The notes under the pieces are model-generated. The model had not been told where the DNA came from. It was given only the letters and a program-made list of their open reading frames with translations, and ran no database searches. Position numbers and translations under genes: made by a program. Below, piece by piece: positions 1 to 11,600 of a stretch of DNA of 64,000 nucleotides. The number at the start of each line of letters is the position of its first letter. Position 1 is the first letter of the stretch. The DNA is from Oopsacas minuta (Eukaryota > Porifera > Hexactinellida > Lyssacinosida > Leucopsacidae). The stretch lies in assembly GCA_024704765.1 (NCBI GenBank), contig JAKMXF010000332.1, positions 664,018-728,017 of the forward strand. The letters are read 5' to 3'.

Positions 1-530
1 GCGGTACCCCCAGCTGTTTGTGTGTCCGACTTCCGTACCCTAAAGGTCTTGTAGTACATATTTTTCGATGGGCTAGGTCCTGTAGCCCAAATCCCTGTTC
101 CCAAAGGTCAGACACTCACGGGACAATTTTACGTAGATGTGGTGTTGCCTGAGGCCGAAAAACTTTATCTTAAGCGTCGTTTAAGGACTGGAACTCGTTG
201 TTTCAAATTTTTGCACGATAATACTAGACCACATAAATGTTTGGCTGTAAGGCAAAAAATTAAGGATATAGGTATGCACGAAGTCCAACATCTACCTTCT
301 CCCCTGATATAGCTTCATGTGAGTTCTGGCTGTTTAGAAAACTCAAAGATAACCTCTCCGGATGCAAATTTGAGGATCGGCTCAGCTTCAGTCAGGCAAT
401 TTACAGATACCTTGAAGTCATACCCAAGGATTAGTTTCCCATTCAGTGTCGGCTTATGGAAGTTCCACTGAATTACTTAGATTAGAGACAGTATAACTAT
501 GCTATTTAATATCAACATTCATTCAGTTAT
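1..530 (+). pseudogene. mariner transposase remnant (C-terminal part)
   Basis: The plus strand encodes pieces of a mariner (DDD) transposase catalytic domain. A FLHDNTRPHK block near 205-240 holds the second aspartate. A SPDIASCEFWLF block near 300-335 corresponds to the usual SPDLAPCD block that carries the third, but the terminal Asp of that block is replaced by Glu. A frameshift separates the two blocks, and no open frame covers the whole domain. The N-terminal half, if present, lies off the left edge. This is a dead copy in the intron or upstream flank of the eIF3d gene. The family assignment rests on these two motifs and their spacing. Confidence 0.7.
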
Positions 531-1425
531 TCACCAGGAGATAAGTGCAACTACTTACTCAGAATTTTTTATAGAGATACCCCTTAGAAGAATAGGGGAC
601 AATTGGAGGAAGTGTTAGCACACATCAAAGACGTCAGGATTCGTGGACATCATTAAATTCTGATTCATCAATCGACCATGAGTATCCTGAAGAACAAATT
701 TTACGTTAATTGAAAGGGTATACATATTTGTGTTGTTGTGAACGAAGTTGAGTTGAGGTTTAGCGATAATACAGACGCAGTTATTAACCAACTACGATGT
801 TTAATCAAAAATTTGATTTGATTAAGTTTGAATAGAATTACGCATCGAATCAACAACTCTGATATTGATTATAGTTTTATTCAGACCACTTATTTTGCAT
901 CCAGTACATTAACTGCTATAGTGAGAATAGCAAACTTTGCATATATATATATATTCCTCTCCCCTGATTTCGGTCAGTCTTTTGTTAAGCCCCCTGGAAT
1001 TTAGTGACTAGATCTATCCCTAAATGTGAATTCACAAGTAACCAATCCTTTAGTCAGATTAACTTACCTGATAGCTTACTATACATAAAATCTCACTGTT
1101 AAATTGTGAAATTTGGAATAGCCATATTGTTTTGGCCTATGTATTTATATGAGGATTCTTTATTTCAGAATTAGTGCACATTTCGGAATTACCATCAAGA
1201 TTATATGGTTATAGATTAGAAACAAAACTTTATGATTGAGTACAAATAATAATGTTGGATACTTCAGGACAGTGAATGCCGATTACGATAACATCATTGG
1301 GAACTGGAGGTAATATTCTTTCATCCAGGATGCTCCTATAGCCGATATAAAATATGTAGTAGATGTCGGTTCTGAAAACACTTCATATAAATACATTTAG
1401 ATGTAGAAACCATATTAAAGTATAA
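531..1425. other. no gene seen
   Basis: This is AT-rich sequence between two mariner remnants. I see no recognisable coding similarity and no repeat structure beyond short AT runs. Confidence 0.5.
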
Positions 1426-2746
1426 CTGGTGTTCACAAAGTTCCTGACCCTACCCCAGATTTTTGTTAATATACAGAATACACATTTACAATTGTTGTAT
1501 TTTCTCGAAATAATCACCATTAATGTCTTTGACTCGCTGTAGACGATCTAGCCATTTAAAAAATACATTTTTATAGTCTTCGGGTGGGATGTCTTTAGGG
1601 AGCTCCAAATTGCGTTGTAGGTCGATCTGGTAACAAAATTCCTCCCTGCAAGGTCCCTTTTCAACCTTTGCAAAGAGCCAGAGATCACAAGCAGCGAGGT
1701 CAGGTGAGTAGAGTGGGTTATCTGGCTCAACAACTCTCATTCTATCCAACTCTGACTTTATGAGCTTAGTTTTATGTGGTTGTGCATTATCGTGCAATAA
1801 TCGCATGCCCCACGGTTCAGGCTTTGGCCTCTGCTCCCAGTAATGTTTTTCTACTTCTGAGAGGCAACTGTTGGCATAAAAGCCCCGGTAATTGTTTTCC
1901 TTTTGGTATTATAATCTGGGCAACTGGGCCATGTGTATCAAAGAAAATTGAGTACATGAGCTTCTGATCTCTGAAGTACGGGCCAAGATTGAGTAGAGGC
2001 GCCTCACCTTTTATGACCCATACCTTATTTCTTTCTTTGGACAGTGGCTTGTCGTATCTTATACAAGTCTCGTCACCAGTAATGATTCTGCCAGCCGTCT
2101 TGGATTCTAGTCTTTATACTCGGAGAGCATTTTTCTTGCATAAGTTACCCGACTGTCCTTTTGGTCTTTGTGAGGGAATGCGGGATCCATGTCGAACAAA
2201 TTTTGGTAACTCACAGCTCATCGATAAGTATGGAATGAACAGCTCTCGTTAAGACCCCTACACTCATAGCTAATTCCTCATCAGTGATTTGAGGATCTTC
2301 TTCCACTCTCCAGCGAATTTCAGAGGTGTTACTGCTAGTGACGGCGGATCTGAGACGCCCGATTCGTTCCTCATCTTCCAGTGACTCTTGTCCTTCATGA
2401 AATCGCTTGGCCCACTCCTTCACAGTAGTATATGAAAGGCTAGCATCTCCATAAACGACTTCCAAGTCAATGAGAATATCCTTCGGGTCAATACCAAGAA
2501 GCGTGCGTATTTTGATATAGGATCTTTGCTCAAATTTCAAATTTGAAGCCATAAATATGGAGAAATCAAAGATAGTCAAAACTAAGAAATTTGAAATAAT
2601 CATACTAGAAAACTATTGATGATATAGTGAAAGTTATAGTAGTTCTGAATGGATGATAGAATAAGGTTCATTATGAATACAGATACGTAATATAATATCT
2701 TATATCTTAAAATTCTATGACCAAGGTTGGGAACTTTGAACGCCCG
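1426..2746 (-). mobile_element. mariner element, about 1.3 kb
   Basis: The decayed minus-strand mariner gene at 1486-2552 is bracketed by imperfect inverted ends. The left end (about 1426-1456, read in reverse) contains GGGTCAGGAACTTTGTGAAC, and the right end (about 2721-2746) contains AGGTTGGGAACTTTGAACG. The total of about 1.3 kb is the normal size of a mariner. I cannot fix the outer boundary to the base, and I do not see clear TA duplications. Confidence 0.65.
1486..2552 (-). pseudogene. mariner transposase, broken
   Basis: Cut-and-paste transposase of the mariner family. The likely start is the ATG at 2552 (MASNLKFEQRSYIKIRTL). Next comes a helix-turn-helix DNA-binding region (SYTTVKEWAKRFHEGQES). 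The catalytic part has ITGDET (first Asp, near 2085), LLHDNAQPHK (second Asp, near 1800) and SPDLAACD (third Asp, near 1700), the DDD triad typical of mariner. The C-terminal end has the usual YKNVFFKWLDRLQRVK region, and the stop is at 1486. The N-terminal frame (to about 2211) and the C-terminal frame (from 1806) are intact, but the middle is split by frameshifts, so no full protein can be made. Confidence 0.85.
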
Positions 2747-3049
2747 TTGTATAACTTCCAAAAGGTAGCACCCTGCGGACCAGCAAAAATGCTTACTTTT
2801 GTGACGTGTTCATTTTTCATGACTTGAACAATTCAACTGACACTGTCTACAGATTTCTGAAAATTTTATTTATAGCACCTCCATGTTACACAAATGTGTG
2901 AAAGTATTGTACAGGCAAATATGTTGTCTCTTCTGCCCATTATATGAGGAAGGTTCTAGTATATTGTGCAGCCACATCATCAAATATCCCTGCTTTCACA
3001 ACTAGTGTGATAACAAAGCTGACAACCTAGTTAAAAATCTGGCAAAAAA

Positions 3050-3242
3050 CGATGTTCACTTTTTCAGAGGTCATATCCAATGCAATTTTGACATTTGGGA
3101 CCCAATTTAATGTTCACACTTCACTTTTCAGAGGTGTACATATTCTAAAGGGGTGACTACTATGTAAACAATGGGAGAAATTTTGGACCGAGAAAAGTGT
3201 TCATATTTTGAAGGTGTTCACTTTTGGAGGTTTACTGTATAT
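3050..3242. repeat. pogo-like terminal repeat with iterated motif
   Basis: A motif of the form GTTCACTTTTnGGAGGT/GTTCACTTTTCAGAGGT recurs about four times at irregular spacing. The last copy runs into TTTACTG followed by TA. Transposons of the pogo/Tigger group end in ...ACTG next to a TA target site and often carry repeated transposase-binding sites inside each end. I infer this is one such end; the partner end is not identified. An open frame at 3171-3590 begins inside it, has no recognisable similarity and is not called as a gene. Confidence 0.4.
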
Positions 3243-3917
3243 GCTTGGGGAATTCAGAAGTTGCCATCCTTTAATTATTTCATCCGAACTCTACTCGATT
3301 ACATGAAATGCATAGTATATCCTAATTGTCCTATCGATTACCTATTTAATGCTGTTGAGCAATTCACTCTAGCTATTATATATCTTGGTCTATCCTACTT
3401 TCAACTTTTCATGGGAACAAAGCATATCGTGGCTCCCAATAGGTTCTTATCCCCCCAAAAGCCATGTCCAGACTTCCTAGACTATAATGTTCTCTACAAC
3501 ATATTTTTGATGCATATGGGCTCGTGGGTCATATACCTGTGCCTAAAGGAGAACGACTCAATGGAGAATTTGACTCAGATATACACCTGAGAGAATTCGA
3601 GAAAGTCTATAAAACACGACTTCTGCGCACAGAACTCGAGTAATCGAACTTCTCCACAATAATGGCATAACTCATGTTTTCAAATACGATCGAAGTTGGT
3701 TGAATGGCTACAACTGTTAATAGATGTAGAGGGGAGTATTTCGAGCAGATTCTGCAGATATTTGATTTGTAAGTGGTTGTTGTGTCAAGATATTGAACAA
3801 AGATGGGAACCTTTGAATGCCCTAAGTAGTTTGCTATATAATTTATGCCGAACAAAGGAGGACCAATTCTAGATTGTTTTTATAACCAGAATAGTTTATC
3901 TAGGGATTATATAGCAA

Positions 3918-4076
3918 CCATTTTCTAGTATGATGTTCTTATTTCCGGCATGTTCTTATAACCGTCATATTCTTATAACCGGCATAAATGTTCTTATAAC
4001 CGGTAATTCAATGTAGTAGAATACAAAAAGGTTCCATAATTATAGGTGTGTTTCTTATTACCGACAACTACTGTAT
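3918..4076. repeat. short tandem motif array (TTCTTATAACCGGCAT), pogo-like end
   Basis: Between about 3936 and 4005 the motif TTCTTATAACCGGCAT is repeated four times with small changes at 15-20 bp spacing. A fifth diverged copy (TTCTTATTACCGACAACTACTG) ends in ACTG followed by TA. The layout matches 3050-3242 and 4382-4638, although the motif itself differs. This suggests ends of separate pogo-type families with their own transposase-binding iterons. Confidence 0.45.
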
Positions 4077-4381
4077 GCAAGTCTCAGTGAGTTTCCATAG
4101 AAATTCCTCCTTCTAAGTTACAATTGGTTAATCGCACAAATGTTAACAGTTTGATTTATTTCCTACGATCTAAGCATTTTGGCAGAATGAGATCTTATGT
4201 TTTGGGTTTTGAAAAAGAAATTGCATTATTCAAGAAATATGTAACGCAAGCCAGATTGACAATACTGAAATTTCGAATACGCAAAGATTGCTTTTTCAAC
4301 ATAACAATTCCTCTGTATCTGACAAGACAGTTTATGCTTTATAGGCATTTCATCCTAAATATGTATTAGATAATAAGTAAC

Positions 4382-4638
4382 TGAGGTGCCCGGATCTCGA
4401 AATATCACTAACACTATGGTAGTTACAACCCATAATGTACATATGCGTTCCCTTAGGTATTCGAATTCTGTTATTAAGTTTACATACTGTATACAAATGT
4501 AATCCAATATGAAATATAGTAACTGAAGTCAACGTTAGTATGAGGAGAATTATATGAAATGGTGAAATTCTTTTGGGCTGATTTAAAATAAGGGTGCCCG
4601 GTTGAAGGAGGTGCCCGTATCTTGGAGGCCCGACTGTA
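4382..4638. repeat. pogo-like repeat with GGTGCCCG motif
   Basis: GTGCCCG occurs at about 4387, 4592 and 4612, with a related GGAGGCCCGACTG terminus at about 4626-4637 followed by TA. The left copy (GAGGTGCCCGGATCTCG) and the right copies (GGTGCCCGTATCTTGG) bracket about 250 bp. This is a likely short non-autonomous element, directly upstream of an eIF3d exon. Confidence 0.4.
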
Positions 4639-4720
4639 GTTTCTTATATTGTTAATTTTACACCTGTTACTATGTTATATAAATTTTCTCTTAGTTACTC
4701 CGTGAAATTGATTTTTCCAG

Positions 4721-4922
4721 CCTTAACAAGCTAAATGTCAATATGGATAGTCCACCTGAGGACTTGAAAGATTGTGGTTCTTTGCAGCATTATGATAGTT
4801 CCTTTGACAGGATAACTCCAAGAACTTCTGTCAAGCTCTTACCCACTGATAGGGCAAGTTACAAAACTTCCACTACAAGTGATCCAATAATGAATGATAT
4901 GATCGAGAATTGCCTGGCACAG
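4721..4922 (+). CDS. EIF3D: eIF3d internal exon (about human residues 178-244)
   Basis: This exon encodes part of the eukaryotic initiation factor 3 subunit d, a cytoplasmic translation factor that helps recruit mRNA and can bind the 5' cap. It follows a TTTTTCCAG acceptor (AG at 4719-4720) and ends in CACAG before a GTTAAT donor. The 67 codons include PPEDLKDCGSLQHYD and FDRITPRTS, aligning with the human segment containing CCGALEYYDKAFDRITTR, and SDPIMNDM aligning with DDPVIRKL. The frame continues upstream of the internal ATG at 4743 (LNKLNVN precedes it), so that ATG is not the start and earlier exons must exist. The donor is in phase 0 and matches the acceptor at 33474. Confidence 0.88.
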
Positions 4923-5224
4923 GTTAATTAACACCTACTTAATTCACTGTATTGTTGCTTATCATTTGCTAAATAACTTTCAATGTATTATCATTTCTAC
5001 ACACGGATTGTTTACTAAATGGGTTAAGTAAGTATCCACAATAGGTCTAGAATTTGTAATTTTCTGGTTGGAAGATTCCACCAATATGCGATTTATTATA
5101 TGAAATTAAACATACCCTTATGTTTATTACCCACTAAATCATACTAATATTAACTATCACTAGTGCACTATACTTCTTTGCGCAACGCGGATTCTAACAC
5201 TTCGTGTCCGTACTTGGCCTCGGC

Positions 5225-5460
5225 CCTCGCTTAGGACTATTCGTTTGTGTGATATTCGGAATCAGCGTACCCGATTACCTCACAATAACCGTTGAAACCA
5301 CGTTTCTAGGGTAATTTTGAAGGTTGTTTATTTTAAGTTTACTTTATTTTCATATAAACAACTTTAATTTCTATATGGCAAATCCATAAGTGTGGTTCGG
5401 ATTCAGCATATTCGTTAACCTTTAGTCAAATTTATGAAATTTGTATATTTTCCTGATTAA
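5225..5460 (+). repeat. dispersed minisatellite, about 1.5 units
   Basis: Two copies of a motif close to TTCGGAATCAGCATACTCG, at about 5254 and 5395, lie about 140 bp apart. The same motif and unit length form an array at 19436-19960 and appear in reverse at 10630-10850. Confidence 0.5.
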
Positions 5461-5499
5461 CACCATAGATATAGAGATACAAACATTTTTTGCAAATAA

Positions 5500-5985
5500 G
5501 AATTCCACATTCCATTTCAGCTTCCTTAGCAACGGACAAACGGACGGACAGACAATAGTATATCCTCTACTATCATTGTCACTGCAAATGCCCAAAATTT
5601 CCAATGGAACTGGTACAGGTAGGTCCTCTGAATGTGGAACTGGCCTAATGGCGGACGGTACGTCTGGATACGCAATAGTGGATTTAATCTTTTTTGTGAT
5701 ACCATCAATTTTTATCATACAGAAATCGAAAGAAGACACATTGGTTCTCTCCATATCATTGGAACCGCAAACGGGATTATACTTCTCTTCCCAGCATACC
5801 ACAAGCGTCTATCAGGCATTGTGTATAGCCCACGGCTTATCTTGCTTCCCAAGATGGTATCCAAAATAAGTGAAATAACAACGTTCTACAGCCTTTTTGA
5901 TATTTTGTCGTTGGTTAGTGGTCTTATATCTCCCACAAATATAACAAAACTTTTCAGGAGAATTTTTACAACCCAGAGAAGCCAT
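5500..5985 (-). pseudogene. truncated copy of the FCYICG-family protein
   Basis: The minus strand from 5985 encodes an N-terminal zinc-knuckle-like block (SPEKFCYICGRYKTTNQR, then YFGYHLGKQDKPWA) like the start of the longer copy at 6519-8205. After a frameshift near 5805 it continues with YPDVPSAIRPVPHSEDLPV, a segment typical of this family. Everything after that, including the putative catalytic region, is missing. It is a partial copy lying beside the fuller one and is not expected to make protein. Confidence 0.75.
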
Positions 5986-6217
5986 GAACAATAAAATGAA
6001 CAAAATAAACTAAATGTCGAGTGGAATAAAACAGATTATAACTACTATTAGAGGCAATTTAGATCATGTAAGTAATAAAACCAAATGAATTGGATAAGGG
6101 TGATGTGTAGTATAGAATTTAGAAATATCTTTGACCATGTAGTCAATTAAAAGATCGACATAACTAAAATAGAAATTTCTTACTTTTAGTACCCTTGAGA
6201 ATGAAAAACATAGATAA

Positions 6218-8655
6218 CACTGGACAACATTTTGCAACTTATTTTTTATTCCTTGCTCGTTTCAAGTTTACCTAGACTAATATGGCCATGCTGAATCCAA
6301 ATCTGGCCTTAGATTTTTTCTAGCACGTCACGTTTTTGAGATATGACATATGCACACAACAAACCGTAATTGTCATTTTGGCTAATTTTGGCTGTGCAGA
6401 ACAAAACATCACATGTAATAAACACAGTGATTGCTAGTAAAAATAACAGAATTATCATTTTGCACAATTTAACACAACCCAGGACGATTAAACCAGACAA
6501 AAATAACATTGTATCCTCTTAAAAGTGCTTTATACACTTGCTCTTTCGAGCATGTTCAGTGTCAGTTTCACGCTGGAGAAACCAGCAGTAGTCCCCCATC
6601 ATGTTTGGGTTAAATCGACCTCTATACCGCGATTCCATCACAGAGATGTCTTGGTGAAATCTTTCTCCATGTTCGTCGCTCACATCACCCAGGTTTGATG
6701 GGAAAAAGTCCAAGTGTGAATGAAGAAAATGCAGTTTAAGCGACATTCTGCAGCCCATTTTGCGGTATGATTCCAGCAAATTGTCCACTAGTTCCGAGTA
6801 ATTTTCTGCCCTATAGTTTCCAAGTAAATTTTGTACAATCTGTACAAATGCATTCCAAGCTTCCAATTCAATTGAATTAAGCTTGGATAGAAATACTGGG
6901 TCACGCATCAAATCATGTATTTGGGGGCCAACAAATATCCCAGCTCTCAGTTTAGTGTCACTTAGTATAGCACCAAACTTTTTTTTTATGTGTAGGAATT
7001 CATCTCAATTGAAATTCATTGCCTTCACAAATTGCTTGATCAGGCCGAGTTTAATATGAAGTGGTGGCAAGTACACTTTGCTGGGATCAATAAAGGATTT
7101 GCACTTAATATTATATCTTCCAACAATGTAGTCAGTTCTCATTGGCCATTCGGTTGTGTCATAGTGGTTTGCCTCGTCTCTACTGTCCCACAGACAGAGA
7201 AAACACATATGCTTGGTGTAACCCAACTGCAATCCGAGCAAAAGTGACACAACTTTAAGGTCTCCACATATGTTCCAGTTGTGAGCCCGGTATTCAATGA
7301 CCCTTAGGATGGTTTCCATAGACTCGTACGTCTCCTTCAAGCCGACAGCATGAGCAATAGGGACAGAAGGCTTTTCATTTCCCATTGTGTAGTAGGACAG
7401 CTTTCAAACTAGCTTTGCTAGAATCAATGAACAGTCTCCACTCAGTGCTAATGCGTTCGTGGCCAAGCTCATACATGAGTGAATCAACATCAGTGCGAAA
7501 ACACACACAGTCTTCGAATTTAAAGTATGCCGAAACATTTGCATGTCGTCGACGAAAATGTGAAATTGTTGTTCCTGGCTTTAACAAATTTAATTCCTTT
7601 AGGCGAGACCCTAGAAGCTCAGCTTTTTCTTTGGAAAGAGATAAATCACGCACCAGGTCATTCAAAAATGCCTGGTCCATGGGAATCATTTTGTCGTTTT
7701 CATCATGATCCGAAAAATCAGAAGTGGAATCTGCATCTGCCACGTCTACTTCGTCTGTTGAATCCATTTCAATAGTATCCGATGAAGGTGGGATTGGTAC
7801 AGGAATTCCATTGCCAGCATCATGCTCTACTGGTTTTAGAGCAGACTTGCATGTTAGATAGATGATTTTCGACTTATTTTTAGACGAAAATCCAGCAATA
7901 TTTGTTGTGCAAAAATAACAATCCAACGTATGGTTTTTAGGTTCTCGCCAAATCATTGGTACCGCAAATGGTATGGATTTATTCTTTCCATTAAGCCATT
8001 GGATTAGACTGGCATAGCAGACGGTACAGCAGATATGAGGTGCCCAGTTCTTGTCTTGGTCACCAACTTTGCAACCAAAGTAATACTTGTAGCCAATCTT
8101 GACACGATTGGCAATATTTCTTCGCTGGGGCTTCAGCGTAAATTTTCCACAAATATAGCAGAAGTTATCTGGGTGGTTCGTGCATTGTCTTCTGCTCGTA
8201 TTCATTGTAAACAAAAAGCTTAAATACACAATCAGTTACAAACTAAAAATTCTGCAAAACAGTAATGTTGTTGGTTTATCGATACAGTCTACAATCCACC
8301 CGCAAGTAGGCTAAATAACCCCTCCTTATAGCCATGGCCAAGAACACTCAAGAATGCATTAATTGTCAAAAGATAGAACATTACATTTACAGAATAATGT
8401 TAATATTAACCGTACATAATATGCATTGTTGACCAATAATTCGCTGGGAAAGAAAATTGTACAATAGGCCTAACTTGTACTATATAGTACCTTATAATAT
8501 AGTGCCAATCAATGCAAAATCCGAATTTCGTGAATTTTCATATCTTGAAATCCTGACGTAATAGACCAATTCTGATTTCAGATTTGGATCAACATCCCAA
8601 AGTTAGTCTAGGTAATATATTTTCATTTGAGGAATAAATTTGATGTTGCCCAGTG
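6218..8655 (-). mobile_element. TIR-bounded unit carrying the FCYICG-family gene (CMC-like candidate)
   Basis: The gene at 6519-8205 sits between inverted repeats. The left end starts CACTGGACAACA at 6218, and the right end, read in reverse from 8655, starts CACTGGGCAACA. Similarity continues inward for about 130 bp, with shared blocks ACCTAGACTAA and ATCCAAATCTG. TAA directly flanks both ends (6215-6217 and 8656-8658), a plausible 3-bp target duplication. Known CMC (CACTA-type) transposons have ends starting CACTA/CACTG and 2-3 bp duplications, so the layout fits that group. Classification is inference. Confidence 0.7.
6519..8205 (-). pseudogene. FCYICG/SDEHGERFHQD family protein, probable DDE transposase, nearly intact
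   Basis: This is a protein family I know as multi-copy and unnamed in arthropods. The likely start is the ATG at 8205 (MNTSRRQCTNHPDNF). A Cys-rich N-terminus (FCYICG, WAPHICCTVC, CYFC) is followed by an acidic linker. Next come LFIDSSKASLKAVLL (residue D261), WNICGDLKVVSLLLGL with a CFLC pair 19-22 residues after its Asp, LHIKLGL, and SDEHGERFHQD near the C-terminus. Asp + 53 residues + GDLK + CxxC + late Glu resembles the RNase-H-fold layout of CMC-type transposases. One extra G in a run near 7378 shifts the frame, and one TGA interrupts near 7008. Otherwise about 560 codons are open. Function is inferred. Confidence 0.75.
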
Positions 8656-8699
8656 TAATAATTCCCAACATATATCTACACTATGCAAAAATAATAGAG

Positions 8700-11600
8700 A
8701 AAGAAGATCATCAAAATGTTGTATATCAGTGTAATAGATCTGTACCGTATGAAACATATTCACTATTCATATTTAATTCCGAAATGTGTTTTGGCATCAT
8801 TTCACAGCATAATTAACTATTTACTGCAGATACACCTCATCATAGGATGGACCGAAGTGTTAGCAAGAAGTCTTTGGAATGTTGACATTTATGCTATGCA
8901 ATGAAAATGTTGCAAGCATGAATGTTGCATCATTGTAAGGTATGCAATATTTTTCAAATTTCACGCACGTGTCTTCTTTTCATTTCTTACTTTCTGGTAT
9001 TCTTTCCGCATTACAACCTTATCAATTCTCAGCTCAAAGTAATCCATAATACGATATATTGCAGGATTTGTAGGTCTTTGGCTGCAACGTCTTTTGGCCT
9101 GCCTAACTTTGTATTTAACTGTTACCACTCTGCCACTTCCTCAAAATTGAGGCTATTGATAAGAAAGATTTATATATGTGCATATCAAAGCTGCGAATTC
9201 AAACCTTATTCCGTTCATCGTTAATTATCGAAGTTAAAACTTTCGGTAACCGACCTTAAGTTTTGTTAGTATTTATAACTTTGGTTACTTGTTAATTTAG
9301 CCAATCTCTTTTCCTTATTTTTAGTTGATTATGGCATGTCAGAGTTGTTGAAGCTGCGTACCTATAACTTTCTCGATATCCTTGTGTTTCAAATTTTAGA
9401 TTCAAATATTCTGAATTTCATGAAAATTGATGGAAATATTCATAATTTTCTGTGTTATTTTCAAAGTTTTCCCTGGATATCTGCTCGAATCCCGGGATCA
9501 TCTAGGGATCTCGGGATGTTTGACTAGTATGTTGTAGTGAACATTTAGCTACGAAATTCTGAATCCTTATCGGACCTAACCTGTCCACATCGACAGATAT
9601 GCACTCTTTTTCCGTTATTTGTGCTACTCGCGGTCATATTATCGAGACTCGGCAGCTGTATTTACAAGAACTGCTAAGCAATTACTAATTCCAGATTTGC
9701 GCCAAAATATCACTTTAACAATATTTCACTATGTCTATTATCACGTATCCTGTATTTTGACTAACTACACTGGGCTTAATGGTTTATGACTTCCCTTACA
9801 TTTATGCCGAGTTTCCTGATTAAGGTTATTATTTATATTAATTATATTACATTTCAATTACAATACCGAAATGTTGTTGGTCATCACTATTTTTTATAAA
9901 CTTCCCCTTTTCGTGACTGCTTGCCAGTGGTTCAGACACTCGAAACCTACTTTACGTTTACCCATAGTTACAAGGTGAAACATAATTAGTTGAAACTTTG
10001 AGTTCTTGACCTAAGTTGTGAAAATACGATTAAACATTTGTTAAGTAAGTGCATCTATACTTAATAGAGTTTATGTTGAATTCAGATTCGATACGAATAC
10101 ATTAAGAAGGCCCTATGCCAGTATCATATTTATTCCTAGAATATTCTCTCTTTTATTACCTACAAGATCTGGGATAATTACCTCGTTTTTCAAGAACTCT
10201 ACTAAGAATATCTCTTTACGACCAGACCCACGATTGAATGAATTACCTCACTTGCTAGAGCGTACCCTGTAACTTAGATTACTGGAACAATCGAGTTATC
10301 AACCTAGGTTGCTTTGTTTCGGTTCTGCCAGATGATGTTCGCATAATGTTTTGCCACAAACTTGGCCCAGGGCAATGGTCTTCTCGGATTCCATGAATAA
10401 TCTTTTTTTGTGTTTGAACACAATTCTATTATTTATATATGCATGATTTTCTGGCCTCAGATTATTTAAGAATGATATTTAGTGCAGCTCCTACAGGGAG
10501 ATGCCCTATTGATTTGGACGATGTACGACGTCAGTCCATCAGTCCGTCCGTCCGTCTTGCGAAATCTAAATTCATCCGGAAATCTAAACTGAGGTGGGGG
10601 CTAAAAATTTTCCAGCAACAATGCTTCCAAGGGCTATACAGGGGTAATCGAGTATGCTGATTCCGAATTTGATACTTTTGAATTTGTCATACACAATTAT
10701 ATCGCATGTAAATTTATTTGTTTTTTTCCTATTTTATAAATTATTGGTTGAAATCCAAAAATATACTTAGAGACTTGCTGTTAACGACTACTATGGGATA
10801 ATAAAGTATCCTGAATCCGAGTCTTCCATTTTCAACATTCTAATATGTATATTTCATAGGCACATCTAACAACTTGGTTTTTTTTACCGTACTTCTGTTT
10901 GCTAAACTCAAAAAATTCCTAAACAGGTTAGCTAGATTTCATGATTTACCAAGCTGCTATATAGCATGTCACTGATTCGTTGAATTCCCCACTGATTGAC
11001 CTTTGAGAATTATTTGTAAGATCTTGTGCAAGTAAAACCCTCAATCATGAAACCAATGTCTATCTACGTAGCCACAGTAGTGATAGGTTGTTTGGCAGTA
11101 GTAGGCCTAATTTTAGGTGGTAATTAATTTTTCTATGAAATCACCTATTGGTCAGTTTTACGCAATGTGAACTAATCGAATTTACATTTTTTCTGTCAAA
11201 CTTACCATGACTTCACCAACCTAAATCGTCCAAATTATTTGACGTTTGTTCAATTATGGCCACTATTCACCCTAGTATTAGTATTTACAAACTTTGAGGT
11301 GAACTTTCCCCTTGATTCACTAAACCACTTACAGTACCAGCGAATACGTTATCTCTTTCGATAATTTATAGGACCTGCGGTATTTCTCCTCTAGTCCTCC
11401 CAATGGTTCTGATGCATCTATTCTTTTCGAAGTTCATATTAAGAGAAACACTACCAATGTACCCAAATTCAACTTTAGGGGTACTTTAACGACCACAATT
11501 ACACAAGAGGGGCCTTTGGAGATACTTCATTCAGTTGAGCCTTTTTGGCTTCTTGCTCCGCAAATTCGCCCACAATGTACGAAAGGATATACGATATTCT

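Noticed and set aside
3171-3590. 139-codon plus-strand open frame as a gene
   Set aside because: It begins inside a repeat end, has AT-driven composition and shows no similarity, splice sites or motif.
1-4720. N-terminal eIF3d exons
   Set aside because: I looked for the conserved lysine/arginine-rich N-terminal segments upstream of 4721 and could not recognise any; they are either outside the window or too small to identify by eye.
7385-7775. Plus-strand open frames opposite the FCYICG gene
   Set aside because: They are antisense shadows of the minus-strand coding sequence.
8716-9527. Several short plus-strand open frames as exons
   Set aside because: They are rich in Phe/Ile/Tyr/Asn as expected of random AT-rich sequence and show no family motif.
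10520-10560. CCGT-rich run (similar run near 5540) as a microsatellite locus or regulatory site
   Set aside because: It has only three to four imperfect units; too short to call as a repeat array or a functional site.
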